A DNA stretch of 63,103 bases. It comes from Candidatus Cryptobacteroides intestinavium. GTDB lineage: Bacteria; Bacteroidota; Bacteroidia; Bacteroidales; UBA932. The stretch is taken from positions 1 to 63,103 of the forward strand of contig JADIMI010000050.1 of assembly GCA_017694845.1 (NCBI GenBank). Reading direction: 5' to 3'. Below the pieces are notes generated by a model that saw nothing but the letters and a program-made list of their open reading frames with translations, searched no databases and was not told the origin of the DNA. Shown here piece by piece: positions 6,839-16,219 of the stretch; position 1 is the first letter of the stretch, and every line of letters begins with the position of its first letter. The position numbers and the translations under genes were made by a program.

Positions 6839-8077
6839 ATGGAGAAACAGGATATTCCGGTCCTGCTGCTGACCGGTTACCTCGGCAGCGGAAAGACGAC
6901 ATTGGTGAACAGGATACTTTCTAACAGGAAGGGCATCCGGTTCGCGGTCATAGTGAACGATCTCGGAGAGGTCAACATCGATGCGGACCTGATCCAGTCA
7001 GGCGGTGTCGTCGCGCAGAAGGACGACAGTCTTGTGGCCCTGCAGAACGGCTGCATCTGCTGCACTCTCAGGACAGACCTGATTGAGCAGATATTCGAAC
7101 TGACGAAGATGCAGAAATTCGACTATGTAGTAATCGAGGCCAGCGGAATATGCGAGCCTGAGCCTATAGCCCAGACAATATGCAGCATCCCGACCCTTGG
7201 AGGACCTTATACGGAATACGGCACATGCCGCGTGGACTGCATCGCCACAGTCGTAGATGCCCTCAGGCTGCGTGACGAATTCGGAGGCGGGGACGAGCTC
7301 ACGAAGGAAGATATCGGTGAGGAGGATATCTCCAACCTGATCATACAGCAGATAGAATTCTGCAATATCATCCTGCTCAACAAGGCCGCGGAAGTAAAGC
7401 CGGAAGAACTGGAGAAGATAAGGGCGATTATCCGGACTCTCCAGCCGGGAGCAGAGATAATCGACTGCAACTACGCAGATGTTGATCTGGACAAGATACT
7501 GCATACCGGCCTGTTCAATTTCGACAGAGCCGCTACATCTGCCGGTTGGATACGTGGCATCGAGAGCCGCCCTACGGCTGAGGAGGAAGAGGCAGCACGG
7601 GACATCCATATGAACGGGGATCACCACAGCCACGATGGAGATGACCATGAAGACGGGCACTGCCATCACCATCATCACCACCACAATGATGAAGGAGAGG
7701 CGGAGGAATACGGAATCAGTACATTCGTCTACTACCGCAGACCCGCGTTCGACATCAACCGTTTCGACTGGTTCGTAGCGAAAGAATGGCCGAAATCGGT
7801 CATACGGGCCAAGGGGATCTGCTATTTCAGCGATGAAAGGGGGATGTCGTACCTGTTCGAACAGGCAGGAAGCCAGAAGCAGCTGCGCCAGGCCGGACAG
7901 TGGTATGCCACGGCCCCCGAGGAAGACCTCATCCAGCTGATGCAGAACGACCCGGGATTTATGCGCGACTGGGATGTCAGATACGGGGACAGAATGCAGA
8001 AGATCGTATTCATCGGCCAGAATATGGACAGGGAGCAGATCACCCGTGATCTCGATGACTGTTTAGAGCAGGAATAA
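6839..8077 (+). CDS. CobW/COG0523-family metal-chaperone GTPase
   Basis: A 412-residue G3E GTPase. Walker A is GYLGSGKTT (residues 13-21), Walker B lies in VVIEASGICEP, and the metal-binding CxCC motif is present as CICC (72-75). Between the GTPase and the C-terminal CobW_C domain is a linker very rich in His and Asp (about residues 258-286, including a run of seven His), a usual metal reservoir. Members of this family insert Zn, Co or Ni into target enzymes and are often induced by metal shortage; which metal is used here is not visible. No Zur-type site was found upstream. After the stop comes a degenerate repeat copy. Confidence 0.9.
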   Translation: MEKQDIPVLLLTGYLGSGKTTLVNRILSNRKGIRFAVIVNDLGEVNIDADLIQSGGVVAQKDDSLVALQNGCICCTLRTDLIEQIFELTKMQKFDYVVIEASGICEPEPIAQTICSIPTLGGPYTEYGTCRVDCIATVVDALRLRDEFGGGDELTKEDIGEEDISNLIIQQIEFCNIILLNKAAEVKPEELEKIRAIIRTLQPGAEIIDCNYADVDLDKILHTGLFNFDRAATSAGWIRGIESRPTAEEEEAARDIHMNGDHHSHDGDDHEDGHCHHHHHHHNDEGEAEEYGISTFVYYRRPAFDINRFDWFVAKEWPKSVIRAKGICYFSDERGMSYLFEQAGSQKQLRQAGQWYATAPEEDLIQLMQNDPGFMRDWDVRYGDRMQKIVFIGQNMDREQITRDLDDCLEQE

Positions 8078-8082
8078 GATAT

Positions 8083-8137
8083 GATACACAAGCCATCACT
8101 GTCAGCATAGGCGGCACAGCGAAGGATCTGATACACT
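8083..8137. repeat. Degenerate copy of the dispersed repeat
   Basis: The segment GATACACAAG...CACTGTCA...AGCGAAGGATCTGATACA resembles the better preserved pair at 12393-12464, including the outer word GATACACAA and the CACTGTCA junction. The central part has diverged. Confidence 0.5.
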
Positions 8138-8160
8138 GTAACAGGCTGAAGAAAGACAAA

Positions 8161-9576
8161 ATGGCGAAACTGAAAGGAAAGATACTTGTCGTGGATGACA
8201 ATGCCGGAATACGCTCGGCATTGAAGATACTTCTGCCTATGCATTTTGCAGAGACAGAAGCCATTGCCTCACCGAACGAACTGATTTCCCGTATCTCTGA
8301 CTTCAAGCCTGACACCGTACTTCTGGATATGAATTTCCAGAGAGATATCAATACCGGCAATGAAGGGCTGTTCTGGCTGGACGAGATCAAGAGGCTGTAC
8401 AGCACTGTACAGGTGGTGCTTTTCACTGCGTATGCCGATGTCCCCCTCGCAGTGGAAGGGATGAAACGCGGGGCATTCGACTTCATTGTCAAACCGTGGG
8501 AGAACAGCAAGCTCATCATGACATTGTCTGAAGCCTGTAAAAGGCACTGGCAGCTGGAAGGCCTGGAAACAGCTGGGCCAGGGACGGGGATGCAGACAAT
8601 GCCATATCACAGCGAGGAGAGAATGCTATGGGGAAACAGCCCGCAGATGCTGTCTATCCGCAACACAGTCAACAGGATAGCTCCGACAGATGCATCTGTC
8701 CTGATCACAGGGGAGAACGGCACAGGCAAAGATATGCTGGCGAAAGAGATACATCAGCTTTCCGGACGTAAGGCAAGGGACATAGTCTGTGTAGATATGG
8801 GCGCCATTCCCGAGAGCCTCTTCGAAAGCGAGCTGTTCGGCTATGTAAAGGGTGCGTTCACTGACGCCAGATCCGACCACAAGGGAAAGATCGAACAGGC
8901 CCAGGGCGGGACTCTCTTTCTTGATGAAATAGCCAATATCCCCCTTCATCTCCAGGCGAAACTGCTGCGTGTACTACAGAACAGGGAGATCATCAGAGTC
9001 GGAGACACAAGACCTGTATCGGTGGACATAAGACTGATATGCGCTACCAACAGGGATCTTTCTGCGATGGTGAGGGACGGGCTGTTCAGGGAAGACCTGT
9101 ATTACAGGATCAACACTATGCACATCCATCTTCCTGCCCTGAGGGAGAGGAAGGATGAAATCATCCCCCTTGCCAGGAAATTTCTGGAGGAATTCGCTGA
9201 CAGATACCGCAGAAATGTATCTGATCTCGGAGAAGACGCTGTACGGTGTCTGATTTCAGGACAGTGGAAAGGCAATATAAGGGAACTGAGGAACTGCATA
9301 GAGAAAGCAGTGATACTTTCCGACAGCAATGAACTCTCGGCCACCGACATAGGTCTCGACAGCGATGACAGGACATTCGGAAAAACCGAAGCAGAAAGCA
9401 TCTCATACCCGGGACCGGCTGACAGATTCAGCGGCGAGGATACTCTGGAAATGGTTGAAGAGCGCGCGATACGGGCGGCCGTCAGAAGATATAACGGCAA
9501 TCTTTCGCTTGTAGCCAAGTCTCTGGACATAAGCAGGCCCACACTATACAGTAAACTCAAGAAATACAATATCTGA
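8161..9576 (+). CDS. NtrC-family response regulator (sigma54 activator)
   Basis: A 471-residue three-domain regulator. The receiver domain (1-125) has Asp12/Asp13, the phospho-acceptor Asp56 in LLDMNF and Lys111. The AAA+ domain has Walker A GENGTGKD (184-191) and Walker B TLFLDE (251-256). The sigma54-contact loop reads GAFTDA (231-236) instead of GAFTGA. A Fis-type helix-turn-helix ends the protein (about 448-471, SLVAKSLDISRPTLYSKLKK). Together these identify an activator of RpoN promoters. The partner kinase starts 3 bp after the stop. The region at 10842-10951 upstream of the efflux operon carries tandem palindromes and a -24-like box and is the likely target. Confidence 0.93.
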   Translation: MAKLKGKILVVDDNAGIRSALKILLPMHFAETEAIASPNELISRISDFKPDTVLLDMNFQRDINTGNEGLFWLDEIKRLYSTVQVVLFTAYADVPLAVEGMKRGAFDFIVKPWENSKLIMTLSEACKRHWQLEGLETAGPGTGMQTMPYHSEERMLWGNSPQMLSIRNTVNRIAPTDASVLITGENGTGKDMLAKEIHQLSGRKARDIVCVDMGAIPESLFESELFGYVKGAFTDARSDHKGKIEQAQGGTLFLDEIANIPLHLQAKLLRVLQNREIIRVGDTRPVSVDIRLICATNRDLSAMVRDGLFREDLYYRINTMHIHLPALRERKDEIIPLARKFLEEFADRYRRNVSDLGEDAVRCLISGQWKGNIRELRNCIEKAVILSDSNELSATDIGLDSDDRTFGKTEAESISYPGPADRFSGEDTLEMVEERAIRAAVRRYNGNLSLVAKSLDISRPTLYSKLKKYNI

Positions 9577-9579
9577 CCG

Positions 9580-10836
9580 GTGTCTATATATCTCATCCCT
9601 GGCATTGCTGCCATAGTGCTGGCTGCTGTACTCTCCGGCCTGTATTTCAGGAGGAAGACCGGGGACAAGATATCATATATGCTTGATGCCCTTGAAGATG
9701 GGGAGACAAATTTCAAGTTCAGCGAAGAACGTATATGGGACAGGAGGCTGAACAGGACACTGAACCGGCTGAGAAGAATATTCGAGAAGGAAAAAGAACA
9801 GATACGGGAGCAGGAGGCATTCTACGGAAAAATGCTGGAGAATGTCCAGACGGGGATAATTATCTCCGATACGGAAAACGGACAGATAATATACTGCAAC
9901 TCAAGAGCGCTTTCGCTTCTCGGTCTGTCAGCACTGATGAACATCAGGCAGCTTTCAAGAATCAGCCAGGAACTCGCAGAAACTTTTTCCGCCATTTCAA
10001 ACGGGCAGGAAGCCAGATCAAGCTACTACAATGAATCTTCAAAGATGACCATTTCTGTAACCGCATCAGAAGCCATAATAGGCGGCCGGCCGGTCAAGAT
10101 CATAGCGTTCAATGATATCAGCAGGGAAATTGAAGAAAACGAGTCGGAATCCTGGACAAGGCTCATCAGAGTCATGACGCACGAGATTATGAATACTATC
10201 ACCCCTATCGCATCCTTAAGCGAGACCCTTTCCGGATATATCTCCACCGGAGCGGACAGGAATGCAGATGATATGGGTACAGGAAGCGGCATTCCGGCAG
10301 ATACCAGAATAAAGGAAGGACTTGACACCATCGCATCATCTGCAAAAGGCCTGGTCAGATTTGTGAACTCATACCGCAACCTTACACACATCCCTGCTCC
10401 TTCAAAGAATGCATTCTACCTCAAGGATATGGTTTCAAAGGTATTCAGCCTGACAGAAGACCTTATGGCCTCGGCCGGTGTGCAATGTTCATATAAAGAA
10501 CTGTCAGAAGACATAGTCATATACGCCGATGACAACCAGATTGCACAGATTGCCATCAATCTTCTCAAGAATGCAGTCCAGGCCGGAGCCGACAGGATCA
10601 GCATCAGCGCCAGGATCGACAGCATGGGATGCGTCATAATCGATATCGCCAATAACGGACAGCCTGTCAGCAAGGAGAGCCAGGAAGATATCTTCACCCC
10701 GTTCTTCACGACAAAGCCGGACGGGACAGGTATCGGGCTCAGCATTTCGCGCCAGATTATGCGGCTCCATAACGGAACTCTTCGCCTGACAAAAAGCGAC
10801 GATGCATCCACGGTGTTCACAATGGTATTCAAATAG
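9580..10836 (+). CDS. Sensor histidine kinase, partner of the NtrC-type regulator
   Basis: A 418-residue kinase with one N-terminal membrane helix (about residues 4-23), a short charged coiled region, a PAS-like domain (about 85-180), the phospho-acceptor His201 in VMTHEIMNTITPI, and a HATPase domain with DDNQIAQIAINLLKNAVQA (N box), TGIGLSISRQIM (G box) and a preceding FTPFFTTKPDG (F box). With no periplasmic sensor loop it probably senses a cytoplasmic or membrane signal through PAS. It starts with GTG at 9580, 3 bp after the regulator's stop, so the two are translationally coupled. The same architecture is known for NtrY-type kinases, though those have more membrane segments. Confidence 0.9.
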   Translation: MSIYLIPGIAAIVLAAVLSGLYFRRKTGDKISYMLDALEDGETNFKFSEERIWDRRLNRTLNRLRRIFEKEKEQIREQEAFYGKMLENVQTGIIISDTENGQIIYCNSRALSLLGLSALMNIRQLSRISQELAETFSAISNGQEARSSYYNESSKMTISVTASEAIIGGRPVKIIAFNDISREIEENESESWTRLIRVMTHEIMNTITPIASLSETLSGYISTGADRNADDMGTGSGIPADTRIKEGLDTIASSAKGLVRFVNSYRNLTHIPAPSKNAFYLKDMVSKVFSLTEDLMASAGVQCSYKELSEDIVIYADDNQIAQIAINLLKNAVQAGADRISISARIDSMGCVIIDIANNGQPVSKESQEDIFTPFFTTKPDGTGIGLSISRQIMRLHNGTLRLTKSDDASTVFTMVFK

Positions 10837-10841
10837 GCCCT

Positions 10842-10880
10842 TGTAAGAAATCTTTACAGCCGCTGTAAGATTTCTTTACA
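10842..10880. promoter_or_regulatory. Two tandem TGTAA-N7-TTACA activator sites
   Basis: TGTAAGAAATCTTTACA (10842-10858) and TGTAAGATTTCTTTACA (10864-10880) are 17-bp palindromes with identical arms and centres exactly 22 bp apart, two helical turns. They lie 56-94 bp upstream of a -24-like box, the usual place for binding sites of an NtrC-type dimer pair, and directly behind the kinase gene. Confidence 0.7.
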
Positions 10881-10935
10881 TTCATCTGTCTCATTCAAAA
10901 ACGTATTCTGTTAGTTTCCACAGACATAGACTCTC

Positions 10936-10951
10936 TGGCACGGAGAATGTC
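10936..10951 (+). promoter_or_regulatory. Probable sigma54 promoter of the efflux operon
   Basis: TGGCACG at 10936-10942 is a full match to the -24 element. The -12 side reads ATGTC at 10947-10951 where TTGCA is expected, so only the G is conserved, at the right distance. The site is 38 bp before the TolC-family start codon, and no TAnnTTTG box is seen in this gap. Confidence 0.55.
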
Positions 10952-10989
10952 CATTCTGCGTCGGCTCAATACCGGAATACAGTTGAACT

Positions 10990-12369
10990 ATGTACAGATT
11001 GAAAATATTTACAGCCCTGATTATCGTCGGAGAAGCATTCCTATGCAACGGAATATCGGCACAGACATCCGGAGGGAGGGTCTATTCCCTTAAAGACTGT
11101 ATGGAATATGCCGTCAGCAATTCCACCGACATCAGAATACGCCAGGCAGACAACAATGACCTCCGGATATCGCGCAGAGATGCCATACTTGCCGCCTTCA
11201 CCCCGAATGTCAGCGCCGGTGCATCTGCATATTCCAATTTCGGACGTGCAGTGGATCCGGAGACCAACACATATATCACGACAGCCTCTTTCAGCAACGC
11301 CTACTCTGTTTCCGCAGGCATAACGCTCTTCAACGGCTTCCAGGCTGTCAACAACCTGAAGATAAGCAGGACCGCCATGGCAATGGGGATAAGCCAGGAG
11401 CAGCAGATCCGCGACAGGATATGCCTGGCCACAATAGAGGCATACTACAATGTTGTATATTACACAGGACTCACGGATATACTTGAATCGGAAGTGGAGA
11501 CTGCAGAAGAATCACTTATGCTTGTCTCAAGGCAGGAGGAGCTGGGGCAGAAAAGCCAAGCGGATGTTATACAGGCAAGTGCGGATCTGGCAGACAGGGA
11601 ATATCAGCTGACAGATGCCCGTAACAGGCTGGCAGATGCATACATAACGTTGAAAGACATTATGTTCTGGCCCATAGGCGACAATCTGGAGATCGACTGT
11701 TCCAGCGATATGATACGGATACTGGACGGCAGCACGGCCAGCTGCGTAGCCACCGCCGGAGGGCTCATAGAAAAAGCCAAAGAATTCCTTCCGGCGGCGT
11801 CCATTGCAAAAGGGAATATGGACAATGCAAGGCTCGAACTCCGCACAGCCAGATGGCAGCTGGCACCATCGCTTTCCGTATCTGGAGGCTGGTCAACAAA
11901 TTACTATACATACCCTGGACGGGCGGGATACATATCAGTACCCTTCTGGGGGCAGTTCAGGGAAAACTCCGGAGAATATCTGCAGCTTACAATGTCAATC
12001 CCGATATTCAGCAGGCTTTCGAGACATTCCGGCATTGCAAGGAAGCGCAACGCCTTGCAGAGAGCGACGGCAACATACGAACAGACAATGAAAGACATAG
12101 AGGCGGAAGTCCTCCGGGCCATATCAGACAGGAACGGGGCGGCGGCTACATTGCTACAGGCTGAAAGAAGGGCGGATGTATATGATGAAGCCTTCCGGCT
12201 GAACAGAAGGAAATTCGAGCAGGGGCTCATATCCTCCATCGAATACCGCACGGCTTCTGACAACAGGCTGCAGGCCCGGTCGGAAAAGCTCAGCGCCAGA
12301 CTGCAGTACGACCTCAGGCGAAGAGTGGTCGACTACTACAGCGGCATTCCATACCTTCTGCAGGACTGA
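10990..12369 (+). CDS. TolC-family outer-membrane efflux protein
   Basis: A 459-residue outer-membrane channel with a signal peptide ending near AQTSG. It opens with the family pattern SLKDCMEYAVSNSTDIRIRQA and shows the two internal repeats of long helices and barrel strands expected of OEP proteins (first repeat to about residue 225, second from about 260), with the second ending KFEQGLISSIEYRTASDNRLQA. It would form the exit duct for the adaptor and ABC proteins encoded next. It is the first gene after the sigma54-like promoter; a repeat pair separates it from the adaptor gene. The substrate is not predictable from this protein. Confidence 0.92.
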   Translation: MYRLKIFTALIIVGEAFLCNGISAQTSGGRVYSLKDCMEYAVSNSTDIRIRQADNNDLRISRRDAILAAFTPNVSAGASAYSNFGRAVDPETNTYITTASFSNAYSVSAGITLFNGFQAVNNLKISRTAMAMGISQEQQIRDRICLATIEAYYNVVYYTGLTDILESEVETAEESLMLVSRQEELGQKSQADVIQASADLADREYQLTDARNRLADAYITLKDIMFWPIGDNLEIDCSSDMIRILDGSTASCVATAGGLIEKAKEFLPAASIAKGNMDNARLELRTARWQLAPSLSVSGGWSTNYYTYPGRAGYISVPFWGQFRENSGEYLQLTMSIPIFSRLSRHSGIARKRNALQRATATYEQTMKDIEAEVLRAISDRNGAAATLLQAERRADVYDEAFRLNRRKFEQGLISSIEYRTASDNRLQARSEKLSARLQYDLRRRVVDYYSGIPYLLQD

Positions 12370-12392
12370 AACTGTCTAAGGGAGCGAAATAA

Positions 12393-12464
12393 TGTCATCC
12401 TGAGCGAAGCGAAGGATCTGATACACAACCCCTCACTGTCATCCTGAGCGCAGCGAAGGATCTG
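12393..12464. repeat. Two family-A repeat copies within the efflux operon
   Basis: Copies at 12393-12420 and 12437-12464 both read TGTCATCCTGAGCG...GAAGGATCTG, with GATAC after each. They fill most of the 118-bp gap between the TolC-family and adaptor genes. Confidence 0.85.
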
Positions 12465-12487
12465 ATACAAAAAATGGAATAAAAGAA

Positions 12488-13759
12488 ATGAAAGAAACAA
12501 TGGACAAGAAAATAGAGAAAAAGCGCGGCATAAGGGCGGCATTCACCTCTAAAGCTCTCCCCTGGTGGGGCGGAGCCATCTTCTGCGGCCTGGTACTATG
12601 GCTCATATTCCGGGACAATTCCTCGACACTGCGCATTGATGCCGATACAGTGACTGCAGCCGATGTGATACGGGGAGAATTCAATGACTATATCCGCATC
12701 AGCGGCCAGGTCCAGCCGATGGTCACCATCCAGATAAGTCCTCTCGAAGGAGGGGTTGTCCAGGAAATAATCCGGGAGGAAGGCAGCAGCGTCCGCAAAG
12801 GAGATCCGATATTACAGCTCAGCAACGACAATCTCGACCTCCAGATTCTCAACTCCGAAGCGGAACTTGCAGAAAAGGAGAACATTCTGCGCAACACAAT
12901 GATACAGATGGAGCAGCAGAAACTGTCTGTCAAGCAGGAAAGGCTGCAGCTTGAAATGGAGGTGCGCAGACGTGAACGAAACTGGAGACAGCAGAAAGCG
13001 CTCTATGCTGAAAGGCTGATCGCCCGGGAAATCTGGCTGCAGGCCGAAGAAGATTATCAGCTGGCAAAAGACAGGCTGGACCTGGTACGGGAGAGGGAAC
13101 TGCAGGACAGCCTGTACAGGACAGTGGAGATAGAGCAGATGGAAGAGAGCCTGGAGAATATGAGACAGAATATGCTAATGATCCGCAAAAGGAAGGACAA
13201 TCTCACGATCAAGGCTCCTATCAATGGAGAACTGGGGCTTCTGGATGCCGTTCTCGGACAGTCAGTTGCTTCCGGTACAAGAATAGGACAGATAAATGAC
13301 CTGTCCAGCTACAAGATTGAAGCCCGGATCGATGAACATTACATCGACAGAGTGACACCAGGGCTGCAGGCTCTGTTCGAAAGGCAGGAAGATGAGTACC
13401 AGGCCATCATCCGCAAAGTCTATCCTGAAGTGAGAGACGGCAAGTTCAAGGCGGACTTCAGTTTCTCCGGCCAGCAGCCGGACAACATCCGTACCGGCCA
13501 GACATATTATATGAATCTACAGCTCGGCCAGCCGGAAGAATCCGTCATAATCCCTCGGGGGACATTCTACCAGCAGACAGGAGGCAGATGGATATATGTC
13601 CTGACACCGGAAGGAGACAGGGCGGTCAGACGGGAGATACGCATCAGCCGGCAGAACCCCCAATACTACGAAATCGAGGAAGGTCTACAGCCCGGAGAGA
13701 AAGTCCTCGTATCCGGCTACGAATCCCTGCACGACACCGACATACTCATCCTGAAATAA
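12488..13759 (+). CDS. Periplasmic adaptor (HlyD/MacA-type membrane fusion protein)
   Basis: A 423-residue adaptor anchored by one N-terminal helix (about residues 24-42, ending LVLWLIF). It has the split lipoyl domain: the first half around ISPLEGGVVQEIIREEGSSVRKGD and the second around TIKAPINGELG, on either side of a long coiled-coil (about 125-240) rich in Glu, Gln and Arg. A beta-barrel and a membrane-proximal domain follow. It should bridge the inner-membrane ABC permeases and the TolC-like channel. A second in-frame ATG five codons downstream (12503) is an equally good start. The gene is followed within 20 bp by more repeat copies. Confidence 0.9.
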   Translation: MKETMDKKIEKKRGIRAAFTSKALPWWGGAIFCGLVLWLIFRDNSSTLRIDADTVTAADVIRGEFNDYIRISGQVQPMVTIQISPLEGGVVQEIIREEGSSVRKGDPILQLSNDNLDLQILNSEAELAEKENILRNTMIQMEQQKLSVKQERLQLEMEVRRRERNWRQQKALYAERLIAREIWLQAEEDYQLAKDRLDLVRERELQDSLYRTVEIEQMEESLENMRQNMLMIRKRKDNLTIKAPINGELGLLDAVLGQSVASGTRIGQINDLSSYKIEARIDEHYIDRVTPGLQALFERQEDEYQAIIRKVYPEVRDGKFKADFSFSGQQPDNIRTGQTYYMNLQLGQPEESVIIPRGTFYQQTGGRWIYVLTPEGDRAVRREIRISRQNPQYYEIEEGLQPGEKVLVSGYESLHDTDILILK

Positions 13760-13807
13760 TGTCATCCTGAACTCCCCCCTGTCATCCTGAGCGAAGCGAA
13801 GGATCTG
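13760..13807. repeat. Family-A repeats between adaptor and permease genes
   Basis: A partial copy (TGTCATCCTGA, 13760-13770) and a full copy (13780-13807). The partial copy begins directly after the adaptor stop codon and the full one ends 13 bp before the permease ATG. Confidence 0.85.
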
Positions 13808-13820
13808 AAACCCCACCGCT

Positions 13821-16145
13821 ATGTTACGAAACTTCTTCCATACCATCCGTCATTTCAAGGCCGCATTCATCCTGAACGTCCTCGGCCTTGCCGTTGCATT
13901 CGCAGCCTCCCTGATGATTATGATGCAGGTCCGCTACGACCTTACATTCGATACCTGTTATGAGGACGCGGAAAACATCTATAGGCTGGACATGAAATCG
14001 CAGTCAGGAGAAGAGAAATGTGTAATCACGCGTCCTTTGGCAAGGATGTTCACGGAATCATCCCCGCATATCCTGAACGGATGTATCATGACGTTGATGA
14101 AGTACGGAGGTATGTACAGGACATCTGCCGATGACAGCAGTCCCGGCATATATCTGCATTTCCAGCCTGCAAGTTCCGGCTTCCCGCATGTATTCGGTCT
14201 TACGATGCTGGACGGTAATCTGAATGCGCTTGAGACTCCGAACAGTGTCATCATTCCCGCGAGCATGGCCATGGACATGTTCGGGACGGTGCAGGCTGTA
14301 GGCAACGTACTGTATGGCATTAATGTACGGAACGCAACAGTTGCAGGTGTGTACAGGGACTTTCCTCGCAATGCTACCTTAAAGAATGTCATCTACAGTA
14401 CATTTTTCGATCCACAGGAAAATTATGACAACTGGCAGAATTCCAATTACAGTCTGTACATTAAACTGGAATCCGGTGCAGATCCTGATCTTATAACGGA
14501 AAATTTCATTAAAAACAGTCCTGTATCCGGAAGAGACGGAGAAGACCTCCAATTGTCACTCAGACCGCTTGACAGACTGCATTTCATTCAGGACATCTCA
14601 TTTGATGCTTCACCGAAGACCAGCCGGGCGATGATCTATTCCCTGATTTCAATCGTAATCGTTCTGATTGTCATAGCTGGAATCAATTTCAACAATTTCA
14701 GCATTTCCATTGCCCCGATGCGGTTCAGAAACATTGCCGCTAGAAGAATCCTGGGCAGCAGCCTTGCTTCGATCAGGACTGGAATTGTCTGTGAGACAGT
14801 CACTGTCACTGTCCTGGCTTATATATTGGCTCTCGGAGTCCTGTATCTGTGCAGGCTGACTCCTGTCACGGAACTGATTGATGCAGATATTTCTTTCGTC
14901 AGGAATCCCGGAATAATCTCGGCAGGAGCCGTTGTCGCTATGATTACGGGAATTATTGCAGGAATATATCCTGCATTCTACCTGACTGCATTTTCACCGG
15001 CAGGATCCGTAAAAGGTAATATGGGACTGTCAAGGTCAGGGAAAAGGGTAAGGACCACACTGCTCTGCATACAGTTTACCGCAGCGTTCATTCTTATGAC
15101 AGTGGCCTTGTTTCTCCTTCAGCAGAACAGGTATATGCTTGATGCCCCCCTCGGATTTGACAAGGACGAAATCCTTGTATGCGAGACATCGCTGGTCAGA
15201 AATAAGATCAATGCCCTTCAGGAAGAACTGAAAAAGATACCTGGAGTTGAAAATACAGGCTGTGCACAGGCCATCCCGGGCAGTTCAGACTACTATATGT
15301 ACTGGTCATTTCCAGATAAGGAACGGTATATCGGCACGACAGCCATGTTTGTCAGTCCATCCTTTATGAAAGTCATGGGCATAGATATCATTGACGGCAG
15401 GGATTTCAGGGAAAGCGACTATACGGACATGGAATATCAGATCGGCATATTCAATGAAACTGCCGGAAAGCAGTATGGCCTGTTCCCAGGAGAGATTCTC
15501 GGAGATTGGCTCCAGGTTATAGGAATATGCGATGACATCAAGTTTTCCTCCTTAAGGAAAGAAATCACTCCGATTGCCTTCATTTTATCTCCAAAAGATT
15601 ACCAGTATAGCCATATGTTCATCAGAATCTTGGCAGGGACAGATCTCAAGGCAGCAAGACAGGCAGTCGAGAATTGTCTGGAAAAGTTTTATCCTGGGTA
15701 CCCGCTCCCTGTCAGATTCTACGATTCTGTTCTGGAAGATGCTTATCAGAAGGAACAGAGGACAGGCTCTCTTGTTGCCCTGTTCAGTCTGATTGCACTT
15801 GTCATTTCCGTAGTGGGGGTGTTCAGCCTTGTATCATTCGAATGCGGTTACCGCAGAAAAGAGTCTGCCATAAGGAAGGTCGTCGGGGCGACATCAGGTG
15901 AACTGGTATGGATGTTCTGCCGCAAATATCTGTCAATCCTCTGTATCTGCTTCATTGTCAGCATACCGTTCAGTGTCATTGTAGTGCAGAGGTGGCTCGA
16001 GGGATTCGCATATCACATACCTCTCTACTGGTGGGTGTTCCCGCTCGTGCTCCTCGCAATAACAGTTGTGACCCTTGCCACCGTCATCTGGCAGAGCTGG
16101 AGTGCAGCAGGTGAGAACCCGGTAGACAACCTGCGCACCGAATGA
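13821..16145 (+). CDS. FtsX/MacB-type ABC transporter permease (first copy)
   Basis: A 774-residue permease of the large Bacteroidota FtsX type. An N-terminal helix (about 15-37) is followed by a periplasmic MacB-like domain, three helices (about 275-390), another helix near 420, a second periplasmic domain (IPGVENTGCAQAIPG region), and a C-terminal set of three helices with the conserved RRKESAIRKVVGAT cytoplasmic loop that contacts the ATPase. It should work with the ATPase at 16220 as a mechanotransmission-type exporter. It is a paralogue of the permease at 16903; the N-terminal and C-terminal ends are nearly identical while the middle has diverged strongly. Confidence 0.9.
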   Translation: MLRNFFHTIRHFKAAFILNVLGLAVAFAASLMIMMQVRYDLTFDTCYEDAENIYRLDMKSQSGEEKCVITRPLARMFTESSPHILNGCIMTLMKYGGMYRTSADDSSPGIYLHFQPASSGFPHVFGLTMLDGNLNALETPNSVIIPASMAMDMFGTVQAVGNVLYGINVRNATVAGVYRDFPRNATLKNVIYSTFFDPQENYDNWQNSNYSLYIKLESGADPDLITENFIKNSPVSGRDGEDLQLSLRPLDRLHFIQDISFDASPKTSRAMIYSLISIVIVLIVIAGINFNNFSISIAPMRFRNIAARRILGSSLASIRTGIVCETVTVTVLAYILALGVLYLCRLTPVTELIDADISFVRNPGIISAGAVVAMITGIIAGIYPAFYLTAFSPAGSVKGNMGLSRSGKRVRTTLLCIQFTAAFILMTVALFLLQQNRYMLDAPLGFDKDEILVCETSLVRNKINALQEELKKIPGVENTGCAQAIPGSSDYYMYWSFPDKERYIGTTAMFVSPSFMKVMGIDIIDGRDFRESDYTDMEYQIGIFNETAGKQYGLFPGEILGDWLQVIGICDDIKFSSLRKEITPIAFILSPKDYQYSHMFIRILAGTDLKAARQAVENCLEKFYPGYPLPVRFYDSVLEDAYQKEQRTGSLVALFSLIALVISVVGVFSLVSFECGYRRKESAIRKVVGATSGELVWMFCRKYLSILCICFIVSIPFSVIVVQRWLEGFAYHIPLYWWVFPLVLLAITVVTLATVIWQSWSAAGENPVDNLRTE

Positions 16146-16152
16146 CACCCCC

Positions 16153-16180
16153 TGTCATCCTGAGCGAAGCGAAGGATCTG
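16153..16180. repeat. Family-A repeat copy before the ABC ATPase gene
   Basis: TGTCATCCTGAGCG...GAAGGATCTG, 7 bp after the permease stop codon. It lies inside the efflux operon. Confidence 0.85.
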
Positions 16181-16219
16181 AAAAAGAATAAAATTATAAA
16201 CCGTTAAACACTGTCAACC

